DNA of 64,000 nucleotides from positions 147,785 through 211,784 of IMG/VR virus record IMGVR_UViG_3300044633_003049; one strand, 5' to 3'. A program made the translations under genes and the position numbers. Every line of letters starts with the position of its first letter. The first letter of the stretch is position 1. Below, in pieces: positions 18,991-27,607 of the stretch. The notes under the pieces are model-generated. The model was not told the origin of the DNA. It ran no database searches and worked only from the letters and a program-made list of their open reading frames with translations. Source of the stretch: a virus.

Positions 18991-19833
18991 TTAGAACGGA
19001 AGATCTCCATCTACATCCGCATCGTCTTGTGGGTCAACCACAGGAGTAGAAGATTTCGGTGCTCCGATAGTTTCTTCTGTTGTCAAATTAGAAACCCATT
19101 TGCTACTTGCGGTGTCCCAACGTGGAACCTCACCTCTTGCAACCATTTCCAAATAATCTTCACCCTTTTTAGAGTAAACATCAGACCAAGTTAATTCATC
19201 TTCTAACCACGTTTTTGCAACGTCAGCGTCAGTATGTAATGGACTTGGGTCATCATTTAATACTGAATTAATAACAGTGTACTCTTTTCCTGTACCTGCC
19301 TTTGTTAAGGTTAAAGACAAGATTAAGTCACGACCTGTTTCAGAATTGGTAACATCACCTTTATTACGGAAGATTGGGAATACTTTGTCGATAACACCAT
19401 CACCTTTATGGTTGTGTTTAAATCTCCAAAATTTAACTCCGTCAGATTCGTGGTCTCTATCTATAACTTTAACGATATAGAATTTACGAGAACGATATTG
19501 ACGTGCGGCTTCTCTATCAGCCTCAACACCCGTACCCATTAAAGCTTCATTAACCTCATTTAATGGTGAACGTTTTCCTTCTTGTTTTGGGTCATATAAT
19601 TTAACCCATTTTCCATCCACTTGAATTTCGTGGAAGTAAACCTCAACAAACGGAGAAGAACCGTCTTTTGTTGGTAAAATACGAATACGTCTTTCTTCAC
19701 CCTTAGAACCCTTAGGTAATACGGTTGTGAAATAACGTTTCATTCTGTCCTCTGAGGACATTTTGTTGCTATTGCCACTTGTGGCGTTTTTGTTTTTCTC
19801 GTACTGTGCAAGTACTGCGTCAAATGTAGACAT
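18991..19833 (-). CDS. 32: Single-stranded DNA-binding protein, gp32-like
   Basis: A 280-residue gp32-type protein (T4: 301). The N-terminus is basic and Ser-rich (NKMSSEDRMKRYF), followed by an OB-fold core (FVEVYFHEIQVDGKWVKLYD; YIVKVIDRDHESDGVKFWRF). The acidic tail ends DVDGDLPF. It has no cysteine at all, so the zinc site of T4 gp32 (His-Cys3) is missing. The DLPF tip resembles the DDDIPF tip of bacterial SSB, which recruits partner proteins. The gene is flanked by terminators on both sides (19881-19909 and 18954-18981), consistent with a separately expressed, abundant protein. Confidence 0.88.
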   Translation of the reverse strand: MSTFDAVLAQYEKNKNATSGNSNKMSSEDRMKRYFTTVLPKGSKGEERRIRILPTKDGSSPFVEVYFHEIQVDGKWVKLYDPKQEGKRSPLNEVNEALMGTGVEADREAARQYRSRKFYIVKVIDRDHESDGVKFWRFKHNHKGDGVIDKVFPIFRNKGDVTNSETGRDLILSLTLTKAGTGKEYTVINSVLNDDPSPLHTDADVAKTWLEDELTWSDVYSKKGEDYLEMVARGEVPRWDTASSKWVSNLTTEETIGAPKSSTPVVDPQDDADVDGDLPF

Positions 19834-19880
19834 GTGATTTTGATTTAAATTTTAATAATCATTTATGATATAATATACAT

Positions 19881-19909
19881 AAAAAAACCCAGACTGTGAA
19901 ATCTGGGTT
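19881..19909 (-). terminator. Intrinsic terminator upstream of gp32
   Basis: A perfect 8-bp stem AACCCAGA/TCTGGGTT (19902-19909 with 19886-19893) and an 8-base loop, then a T-run over 19881-19887. It ends the transcript of the small genes at 19.9-21.4 kb. Confidence 0.88.
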
Positions 19910-19934
19910 GAATTATTTTTAAAGTATTTTTTTA

Positions 19935-20162
19935 TTACCAACTAATCACATAATCGTTATTGGTACCCATAAAATTGTTCTTAGTCTGAATTTTATAACC
20001 ATAATTTGTTAATGTGGTTACTATCGCGTCATTCACGTATCTTGGGTCTAAGGTAATTTGATATAGTCCTTGAGATGTTGCCCCTGATATTAAACCATCA
20101 ATATAAGCTAACGACCCTGTTGATGTATTTGACGCTGTTCTAGCTGCTGATCCTGATTGCAT
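19935..20162 (-). CDS. Small protein of unknown function, 75 aa
   Basis: A Ser/Thr/Gly-rich N-terminus (SGSAARTASNTSTGS) precedes a compact region LYQITLDPRYVNDAIVTTL with a strand-helix-strand look. I recognise no family. It is the last gene before the gp32 terminator, after two small helical genes. The composition suggests a virion-associated or tail accessory protein, but this is only a guess. Confidence 0.65.
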   Translation of the reverse strand: MQSGSAARTASNTSTGSLAYIDGLISGATSQGLYQITLDPRYVNDAIVTTLTNYGYKIQTKNNFMGTNNDYVISW

Positions 20163-20182
20163 TTTTTAATATTTTTTAATTT

Positions 20183-20554
20183 TTATTCTAATGTTAATAG
20201 ATATTGTAGTTTATTTACTTCACCTAAGATTTCGTCCCTTATGTTCATAAGATTAGTATCTGTAGATTCAAATTCTTCTGTAAATTGAATTAAAGCGTCT
20301 TTAGTTGTTTTTAACATTCCTTTAAGGTCAAGTTCCGCTAAGTTCTGTAAATTGATTGTTTTACTTTCATCATCTAAAACGAATCTACCGTATTTTCCCA
20401 TTGACTCTTCAACAAACCTATCAATTAAATCTCCTAATGCATCATATATTCCACCAAATGCATTATGTCTTGAGAACTCTTTAGTTTGCCAATGATTAAT
20501 CCTGAATTGTACTTGAACCTCCAAGAGGAACTTTACTTTAGTAGCTATATTCAT
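20183..20554 (-). CDS. Small helical protein, ferritin/Dps-like (DUF5856-like), 123 aa
   Basis: An almost wholly helical protein. FRINHWQTKEFSRHNAFG, then YDALGDLIDRFVEESMGKYG, resembles a phage family of Dps/ferritin-like four-helix proteins that I recall as DUF5856. The HW..K.. H. spacing of the first helix and the acidic second helix match that memory. The role in phages is not known to me. The start overlaps the end of the upstream gene by 17 bases, so the two are probably co-translated. Confidence 0.7.
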   Translation of the reverse strand: MNIATKVKFLLEVQVQFRINHWQTKEFSRHNAFGGIYDALGDLIDRFVEESMGKYGRFVLDDESKTINLQNLAELDLKGMLKTTKDALIQFTEEFESTDTNLMNIRDEILGEVNKLQYLLTLE

Positions 20555-21194
20555 CTTTCTCTTCTTCTGGGTTAAACGATGCCTTTATTGTTGGGTTATA
20601 ATTTTCAACATCATCTTTAGTTAAAATGTATTCATTTTTTCCACTAGCTCTCATTTCACCTTGTTTGTGGTCAAAAAATTCTGCTGGTTTTTCATTAAAT
20701 GGGTATGAATCTAAAGAACGCATTTCTAATTTCTCAACAGGAGTTTCAGGTTTGATTTGTTGAACCTCAACACCTAATTGGTCAATTTTAGCCATTACTT
20801 GATCCATTTGAGCAAGTTTTTGTTCTAACTCACCTAATTTACTAAACACATCATCCATTTTATTAACAATAGTACCGTGGTCTTGTTGTTTATTCTCTAA
20901 ATCTCTCTTTATACTTTTAGTCATGTCAACTAAATCTGTAATATCAATTTCTTCCGTACTGTCCATTTCAGGTGATGGTGGAGTGTCCATAGACATATCA
21001 GCATCAGGTGTTGGTGGTAAATCCGTAGGAACGTCGCCAGCCGGTGGTGGAGGAGGAACATCCGTAGGTGCCGCAGCATCTGGTGCTGGTGGAACATCTG
21101 TAGGAGGTACGTCTTGCTCCATTATCATCGTTTTACCATATTTGTTAATGGCTTTGTAACGATTTAATTCTTCTTGTAGTTTTTGCTCTAACAT
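20538..21194 (-). CDS. Proline-rich coiled-coil protein, 218 aa
   Basis: Residues ~25-75 are a low-complexity Pro/Ala/Asp segment (DVPPTDVPPAPDAAAPTDVP). A heptad-like helix follows at ~80-145 (MDDVFSKLGELEQKLAQMDQ), then an acidic tail (NPEEEKDEYSY). The layout is that of a flexible linker plus trimeric coiled coil, common in phage scaffolding, whisker or adaptor proteins. No family was recognised. It lies between the giant hub gene and the ferritin-like gene. Confidence 0.7.
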   Translation of the reverse strand: MLEQKLQEELNRYKAINKYGKTMIMEQDVPPTDVPPAPDAAAPTDVPPPPPAGDVPTDLPPTPDADMSMDTPPSPEMDSTEEIDITDLVDMTKSIKRDLENKQQDHGTIVNKMDDVFSKLGELEQKLAQMDQVMAKIDQLGVEVQQIKPETPVEKLEMRSLDSYPFNEKPAEFFDHKQGEMRASGKNEYILTKDDVENYNPTIKASFNPEEEKDEYSY

Positions 21195-21198
21195 AGTA

Positions 21199-21402
21199 TT
21201 AATCTTGTAATAATTGTCTACCGTCGTTTGTGACGTATTTTTTATTTATTCTTTCAACGATTCCGTCTTTTTCTCTGATTGTATAACATTCTCCAGTCAT
21301 CAAATCACATTCTTCTCTTTCCATTCCGTCTTGAGAAACTCTCTTAACATTCTTTGGAGTTAAGAATTGATCTACCGTATTATTTAATTTATTATTTTCC
21401 AT
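21199..21402 (-). CDS. Small protein of unknown function, 67 aa
   Basis: A 67-residue charged protein with a paired-Cys segment (ECDLMTGECYTIREKDG) that could bind metal or form a disulphide. A TATTTATAT box lies 16 bases before the ATG, so it probably leads the small late operon 21.4-19.9 kb. I do not recognise it. Confidence 0.65.
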   Translation of the reverse strand: MENNKLNNTVDQFLTPKNVKRVSQDGMEREECDLMTGECYTIREKDGIVERINKKYVTNDGRQLLQD

Positions 21403-21418
21403 AATATTTCTTTTATTA

Positions 21419-21427
21419 ATATAAATA
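21419..21427 (-). promoter_or_regulatory. Late-promoter-like box before 67-aa gene
   Basis: TATTTATAT on the coding strand, 16 bases before the ATG, in the gap after the giant hub gene. Confidence 0.5.
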
Positions 21428-21450
21428 TCCTAAATATTGTTATTATTCAA

Positions 21451-24400
21451 TTATTTGTATAAAGGAAGGTCATCATCTCTAAAATACACCACGTCACCGT
21501 CTTTTAAACCTAATGCTATCATTAATTTTTTAGACAATGCAACGCCATAACCTGCAACTGATGGCCCAACACTAATCGGACCTGTTAGGTTATCAATACG
21601 CATTTCTGATTCACTAATTGGGGGTACGGTTACCGTTTTTCCGTTTTCAGGGTTTTTAAATAACGTTGATGTAGATATGATTCTATTAGGTGTTATTTTA
21701 TTAGATAAGAACTTTGTGGAATAGAATAATTTACTATTTGATACAGTTTTAACTGACTCCCATAGTAATGGTAATGGTTTTATTTTTAATGTATTAAGTT
21801 GGTTATTTCCGTATCTATCGACACCATTTAATAAACTCATTTCTATTTTATCATCCAACGGATTTTTTGTACCTCCCATTTCAACCGCAATTGCTCTTAA
21901 CCATATTCCACTATTACTTACTTGTTGAATGTACTTCTCATCTTCAAATCCATTATATGGAATACCAAAACTACTAATACCTGTTTTATATATTAATGTT
22001 TCACCATTAATACTTTTACCTCCGTTATCAACAGTAACGGATCCGATATCTGTTTGTATTGATTTTTCGTTTTTATTAGAACCTATTAAACTATCAGCTT
22101 GTTTTACTTTAGCCACCGCACTGTTTGTTATTTTATCAAAATAAACCCTATAACTTGAGAAGAACGAATCTTTAGGGTCAGGTAACGATGCGTATGGTAT
22201 TCTTGTTCCTTTAAATGAAGTACTGATTTTATTTCCTTGAATGCTATGTGATACTTCGGTAATCCAATATGAACCTCTAAACATTGGTACATTCTTTAAA
22301 TAGAAAAACATTGTTGGTTGAATCATCACATTACCCATACATGAAACTTCACAGGTATATGAAGCTTGTCTATAAACATCAAATAAACCGATATCAACAT
22401 TATATGTTGCACCACCACTTTCAGAACGTCCCATATTTTCATATACGGCGAACGATTCACTTGTATTTCTAATTGAGTTTTGATCAAGTTTTACTCCTTT
22501 GAATATTCCTTGATTTTGGTCACCAATACTAACTTCAAATGCAACAACTTTATTAGATTTACTTAAATCTCCAGTTTTGAAAACTTCAGGTATGGTAATT
22601 GATAGGGGTCCACCTTGTCCATTAAATAAATTACCACTATCATTTTTAAATTTGTATTTTTCACTAATGTCAGATAATTCCAAATGTTTTGATGTTGGTC
22701 CCGTATATTGAAGAACTATCTTTGGTGCGGATTCTTGGTAATCAACTTCTAAAAATGTTCCAAATATATTTTTAGCAACTTGTTTTGATGAAGTTACTTT
22801 AGATTTATTTGTAAAGTTAGTTCCGTTAAAGTTTACATATGCAGGTAATGCCCTCATATCAAATCCAGTTCCTGAAATTAACATACCAATAACACTATAC
22901 AAATCTACGTTGTCATTTTTAGGGTCTTCTAATGCTATAAGTTTATCTAATGAAATGTAAGCTTGACTACCAATATCTTTATTGGCTTTATCAATAAATA
23001 AAAACTCTTCCAATAGTCCTCTTTGACCTATGGAATTTCCAGACGACCATTTATCATTAAACGACTTAAAGTGATTGTATAATTCCAATTTACCTAATAA
23101 ATCGTTATAACCATTTGTAATTGTTAATTTATTATTGGAAGTTCCTTTTGACACAAAATCAGGAGATTTAATTTTATCAATAATTTGTTGTAGATATATG
23201 TTAAATCTATATTCAAATTCAGTTAATACATTATCCTTTATATATGTTTGGAATCCAATTTTAGTGGTGAATTTATCTCCATATCCACCAGCAAAAATTA
23301 AAATTAAAGGTCTAAATAATTTGATATTATCTTCACTTAATATTATATTATTTGTGATAAAAAATTGTTTATATTTTAAATCTAAATCTTCACCGACATA
23401 TATTTTAATGTAATCTTCGGTTCCAGGAATCCAATTACCATCAATATATTGACCTGAAGTATATTGTGATTGATTGTATTCATTATATGTAAACGTGTTA
23501 CCTGTTGAAAATTTTGTAAATCCATCCCAAACATATAATTTAATTTCTTTAGGATTTCCTAATGTAATTTTAATTAAATTATCATTAGTTAAAATATCAT
23601 TTGTAATTGTTTTTAGATTATCTTCTTGTATTGTTCTAATTGAACTATACACGTCTTTTGTTGAGTCAATTTTAGTACTGTCAACAGTAACGATTGATTT
23701 TAAAAGATTTTGAAAATTATCATATCTAATATAATGTCTATGTCCTGATGATGTTTCAATATAATCGGGGAATATTTTTCTTTCAACCTCAACATTTACT
23801 CTTTCAGATGCAAACTCTATAAAATACGTTTCAAATAAATCTAAAATATCAGGACTAAAGGTTCCAATTAAATCAATTACTTTTCTTTTATTTTCACTAA
23901 CTGAATAATGATTATCTAAATTTCTATCATCAATATTTAAACTTCTATTATATTCGTATGGTGTGTTAAATGTTTTTCCACTAAAAGATTCACCATTTGT
24001 ATTTTCATCTTCGTACCAAACAACTCTGAAATTAGATTGTTCACCTTGATTAAAGTCGATAATATCAATTTCAATATTATTTATTAAATCAACATAAAAA
24101 TCGTTATATGTATTTAGATATTCTTGTTTGTTAGACCCATCACAAGGTAATAATGTATAATAGGTACTACCAGTTAATATTTTAGAATTATCCACATATG
24201 ATGTCCAATAATTTATTCCATCATTTATTTTATTTGTTCTACTTCTACCAACATATGTGCTCCCACTTACTGAACTATAGAAACTATCTGTACTTCCCGT
24301 TGAAAAATTAAAATAACTATACCCATTAACAACATTGTGAAATACATTGTCATAATATGGGTGTAACCCAATATTGGTTTTTCCACTATATGTTACAACA

Positions 24401-27294
24401 TTTGTAATTTCTGAGTTAGTTGGATAAAATAGATTACCATTAAAATCAAAAAACGTACTTCCTACAATTGGAGTCGTTACTCCTGATAATATATCAACGT
24501 TATCTAAAATTTGTCTTTTATACCTATGATATAATGACCCCCATTTTAACATCAAATGATACGGAACGTAATGTGTTCCTCCAACTTCTTTAAACATTGA
24601 AGACATATTAACCGAATTTCCACTAAATGTTAACGTATCTTCTAAATCTTTGAATGGTAATGAGTTCAATAACAAATATGCTGAACCAATATATTTTCCA
24701 TTTGATGTTTGTATTAAAAAGTCATCATTCAATTGTTTATGGAAATAAGGGGTATTGAGTATGTTAATTTTTGAATCTCCTATTTCTAATTTTTGACTAA
24801 ATAAATTTGTTGTGTAATCACTTTTAACCCATGATTGGGGTTCTAATGGTGTACAAATAAATCCTGATTTTGTATCAATCTGAAATATATTTGTGAACTT
24901 CAAACTGTCATCAAAAGATGTTTTATTTAAATAACTTAAGTACTCGGTAGAATTAAATGGATAAATGTTTTTTCTATAATCTTCAATTTTATAATCTTCA
25001 AGTAATTTTTTTAAACTACCAAATGAACTTGATTTATCCGTTTTAAACTCATTACCGTAAGATTGTTTTATTTCAAATGGTGTTTCTATAACATCTTTTA
25101 TGTATTGTACCGTATCTAAATTGTCTAAATAATATGGGAACCTTTCCAATGGTGAAAATGATAAAAGATAATTTTTTAATATATCTATTGTGGACACTCC
25201 TTTAATTAAATTAATTAAATCATAATCTTCATTAAATGAAAATCTAATATTTTCAAATTCAATGTTAGCTAAATCTTGTAATGTTTTAGGGTTATTAAAT
25301 GTATCAAATAATGTGGCGTTTTTTGCCCTCTCATATATCTCATAAAAAATATTTGATATTGATTTATCATTATATGGTAACCTAAAAGATAAATTTAATA
25401 AATTTGAGGTTGGTGTGTAATTTTTTTCATCAACATTAGATTCAAAAACAAAACTCACGTTACCTACACCTCCTTCTTTTTCGGCCAATGTGTCTAATCT
25501 TTTAGTGGATACTCCGACATAGTTTTCAATAAAATCAATTTCAGGCCAAAGTGTTTTATTATCTGATCTTAATTTTTTCTGTAGGTCAGGGTCTCCAGGA
25601 TATGCCAATACTTTTCTCTTATCTGAACCAGTTTGTTTTTTAATTTCGGGCCAAGGATATATGTTATCACCACCAGGCGCTTCGTCAACTAAACCATTTA
25701 AAATATTCTTTCTTTGTGCTGATACGTCAAAAGCTGACTTGTGTACGTCTTTCATTAAACGAATATAAACATCGGCGTTAGCCAAGATAACCGCAAAAAT
25801 ATTTCTAATTGTAGGGTCAAATCCAATACCTATACCATTATTTGGGTCTTTTATAATGGTATTCATTTTTTCTTCTACACTTTTTTGTAACTTATCTCTT
25901 TCTTTTACAAATGATGATTGAATTTCGTATATGTCAGATAATATTAAATTTTTTGCAATAACATATTGTGATTCAAATGGTTTATAATATTGATTGATTT
26001 TTTTAATATTAGTAATTAAATTAAATGTTTCTTTTTTGAAATCTACATTAATTGATTTAACACCATTTTTGTCCTTTTTTATTAAATCGTCGGTAAAGAT
26101 TTGAATTTCTTTTAACTCCTTTTGATAATTTATTATTAAGTATTCTAAAGTATTTGTACCTGTTCCTGTTATTTTTTCTAATGTATTTTTTTCTTTTGCT
26201 TGACCTTTTAATTTGAAATAAACTGTATCCGTGTCGGTAAAATTAACAACTTCATCTGTTAAATTAATATTAGACCATGCTGTAATTGAATTTTCAAAAT
26301 CAATTATTTTTTTCTCAAACTCTTTAACTCCATTAAATAATTTAAAATCAACAACTTGGTCAAAAATAGTTCTTTCTAAAATTTTGTCTAAACTTTTAGC
26401 AATTGCAATAACTTCCCTAAGTGTTTTAACTGGAAAATCTTTTGGTAATAATCCTTTGGCCTTATATTCATCGTAAACGGTTTTAAGTATTGAATACCCT
26501 TTTGATGATTTTTTAACTCTTTTCTCGTTTATACCAGTTTTATTATTAAATTTTATTTCACTATCACTTTCAATGTAATACATATACGGGGCGTTTAACA
26601 TACCCGATAGTGGAATATCATTTAAATATGCATATGTTGAACCGACAAACGTACATGTTATATCAAAATTTCCATTTGATTCGTTATATCTAGATGTAAA
26701 ATTTGTCATATGTAAACGATATCTTATCGCCTTACCATAATAACCCTTAACCGTTAAATAATATATCGGCCACGGTAAATGAAAGAATGCTTTATATGGT
26801 GAATCTTTAGGTGATTCAAATAATGTTTTACCTCTAACATCAACAAAATTTATTGTGATTTGAGGGATAAAATTAGCACCTTTAATTGCAATGTTAATAC
26901 TATCAATACCAAAAGATTGTCCTGAAGAATCTGATTGTTCAAATTCACCAGTAAACTCTCCTGTTTTATTGTTTTTTACTTCTTCTGAATTTAAAAATGA
27001 ATCTGTCCATGATGTATCAAAATCCTGACCATTTTGATTTCTAAGGAAATTCAAAGTTCCTTTAGCAATTGAAGACAACGAACCAACTATGTTTTGTCCT
27101 CCTGACGCTGTTAATATTGATCTTGGTACTAAGTCCGCCTCTAAATTAACGTACATCACAAAATTTTCAGGAATTACACCTCTAGTTTCAACGGTATTTC
27201 CGTTGACAATACTATTAGGGTCAATATATATTAGGTTATTTTCATCAACCTTAACTAATATATTTTCACTACCATTTAAATTATTGTTCGCCAT
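21451..27294 (-). CDS. Giant baseplate hub / tail protein with gpD-like domain, 1947 aa
   Basis: The largest protein in the window. Most of it is unrecognised, with long Asn/Lys/Tyr-rich regions. At ~1640-1690 the segment SYTCEVSCMGNVMIQPTMFF, then YLKNVPMFRGSYWITEVSHS, matches the last domain of late-control-D/gp27-type hub proteins. There, a G..MIQP..F.L turn and a final Y.I..V.H strand close a beta barrel. The C-terminus GYGVALSKKLMIALGLKDGD, then VVYFRDDD, is a small separate domain with a double-psi-barrel-like look. It probably forms part of the hub or a large hub-bound assembly. It overlaps the gp53-like gene by 14 bases. Confidence is good for a structural role, moderate for hub. Confidence 0.7.
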   Translation of the reverse strand: MANNNLNGSENILVKVDENNLIYIDPNSIVNGNTVETRGVIPENFVMYVNLEADLVPRSILTASGGQNIVGSLSSIAKGTLNFLRNQNGQDFDTSWTDSFLNSEEVKNNKTGEFTGEFEQSDSSGQSFGIDSINIAIKGANFIPQITINFVDVRGKTLFESPKDSPYKAFFHLPWPIYYLTVKGYYGKAIRYRLHMTNFTSRYNESNGNFDITCTFVGSTYAYLNDIPLSGMLNAPYMYYIESDSEIKFNNKTGINEKRVKKSSKGYSILKTVYDEYKAKGLLPKDFPVKTLREVIAIAKSLDKILERTIFDQVVDFKLFNGVKEFEKKIIDFENSITAWSNINLTDEVVNFTDTDTVYFKLKGQAKEKNTLEKITGTGTNTLEYLIINYQKELKEIQIFTDDLIKKDKNGVKSINVDFKKETFNLITNIKKINQYYKPFESQYVIAKNLILSDIYEIQSSFVKERDKLQKSVEEKMNTIIKDPNNGIGIGFDPTIRNIFAVILANADVYIRLMKDVHKSAFDVSAQRKNILNGLVDEAPGGDNIYPWPEIKKQTGSDKRKVLAYPGDPDLQKKLRSDNKTLWPEIDFIENYVGVSTKRLDTLAEKEGGVGNVSFVFESNVDEKNYTPTSNLLNLSFRLPYNDKSISNIFYEIYERAKNATLFDTFNNPKTLQDLANIEFENIRFSFNEDYDLINLIKGVSTIDILKNYLLSFSPLERFPYYLDNLDTVQYIKDVIETPFEIKQSYGNEFKTDKSSSFGSLKKLLEDYKIEDYRKNIYPFNSTEYLSYLNKTSFDDSLKFTNIFQIDTKSGFICTPLEPQSWVKSDYTTNLFSQKLEIGDSKINILNTPYFHKQLNDDFLIQTSNGKYIGSAYLLLNSLPFKDLEDTLTFSGNSVNMSSMFKEVGGTHYVPYHLMLKWGSLYHRYKRQILDNVDILSGVTTPIVGSTFFDFNGNLFYPTNSEITNVVTYSGKTNIGLHPYYDNVFHNVVNGYSYFNFSTGSTDSFYSSVSGSTYVGRSRTNKINDGINYWTSYVDNSKILTGSTYYTLLPCDGSNKQEYLNTYNDFYVDLINNIEIDIIDFNQGEQSNFRVVWYEDENTNGESFSGKTFNTPYEYNRSLNIDDRNLDNHYSVSENKRKVIDLIGTFSPDILDLFETYFIEFASERVNVEVERKIFPDYIETSSGHRHYIRYDNFQNLLKSIVTVDSTKIDSTKDVYSSIRTIQEDNLKTITNDILTNDNLIKITLGNPKEIKLYVWDGFTKFSTGNTFTYNEYNQSQYTSGQYIDGNWIPGTEDYIKIYVGEDLDLKYKQFFITNNIILSEDNIKLFRPLILIFAGGYGDKFTTKIGFQTYIKDNVLTEFEYRFNIYLQQIIDKIKSPDFVSKGTSNNKLTITNGYNDLLGKLELYNHFKSFNDKWSSGNSIGQRGLLEEFLFIDKANKDIGSQAYISLDKLIALEDPKNDNVDLYSVIGMLISGTGFDMRALPAYVNFNGTNFTNKSKVTSSKQVAKNIFGTFLEVDYQESAPKIVLQYTGPTSKHLELSDISEKYKFKNDSGNLFNGQGGPLSITIPEVFKTGDLSKSNKVVAFEVSIGDQNQGIFKGVKLDQNSIRNTSESFAVYENMGRSESGGATYNVDIGLFDVYRQASYTCEVSCMGNVMIQPTMFFYLKNVPMFRGSYWITEVSHSIQGNKISTSFKGTRIPYASLPDPKDSFFSSYRVYFDKITNSAVAKVKQADSLIGSNKNEKSIQTDIGSVTVDNGGKSINGETLIYKTGISSFGIPYNGFEDEKYIQQVSNSGIWLRAIAVEMGGTKNPLDDKIEMSLLNGVDRYGNNQLNTLKIKPLPLLWESVKTVSNSKLFYSTKFLSNKITPNRIISTSTLFKNPENGKTVTVPPISESEMRIDNLTGPISVGPSVAGYGVALSKKLMIALGLKDGDVVYFRDDDLPLYK

Positions 27295-27607
27295 AATATA
27301 AGTTATACAATTCTACGCCGTTTTTATAATCTTGTAAAGAGGTTACCAAAGGAAACGGTACCCTTATATAAGAATTATCTGGTATTTCAAATTCAATACT
27401 ACCCACGGATGGGTTTGCTGATAATATTAACCAACCAAACATTGGTGAGTTGTAATATTCTTGTGATAAAATATCTAATCTATGTTTTCCTTTTTTATAT
27501 TGGAAAAATTTATCTGTTGATTTAATTGGTATTTCTATTCCAGGGACAATTCTAAATTTTCCGTCGGTAATATAATCTTGGTATCTATTGTAATAATTTC
27601 TACTCAT
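27281..27607 (-). CDS. 53: Baseplate wedge protein gp53-like (LysM-like fold)
   Basis: A 108-residue protein with GKHRLDILSQEYYNSPMFGW, then LILSANPSVGSIEFEIPDNS and YIRVPFP. This is the Y+GD..LA..YYG.P..WW.I...N pattern of gp53/LysM-like baseplate proteins that clamp wedges together. T4 gp53 is 196 aa, so this is a compact form. It sits between two giant tail genes with 1-base and 14-base overlaps, suggesting tight translational coupling. Confidence 0.75.
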   Translation of the reverse strand: MSRNYYNRYQDYITDGKFRIVPGIEIPIKSTDKFFQYKKGKHRLDILSQEYYNSPMFGWLILSANPSVGSIEFEIPDNSYIRVPFPLVTSLQDYKNGVELYNLYYGEQ

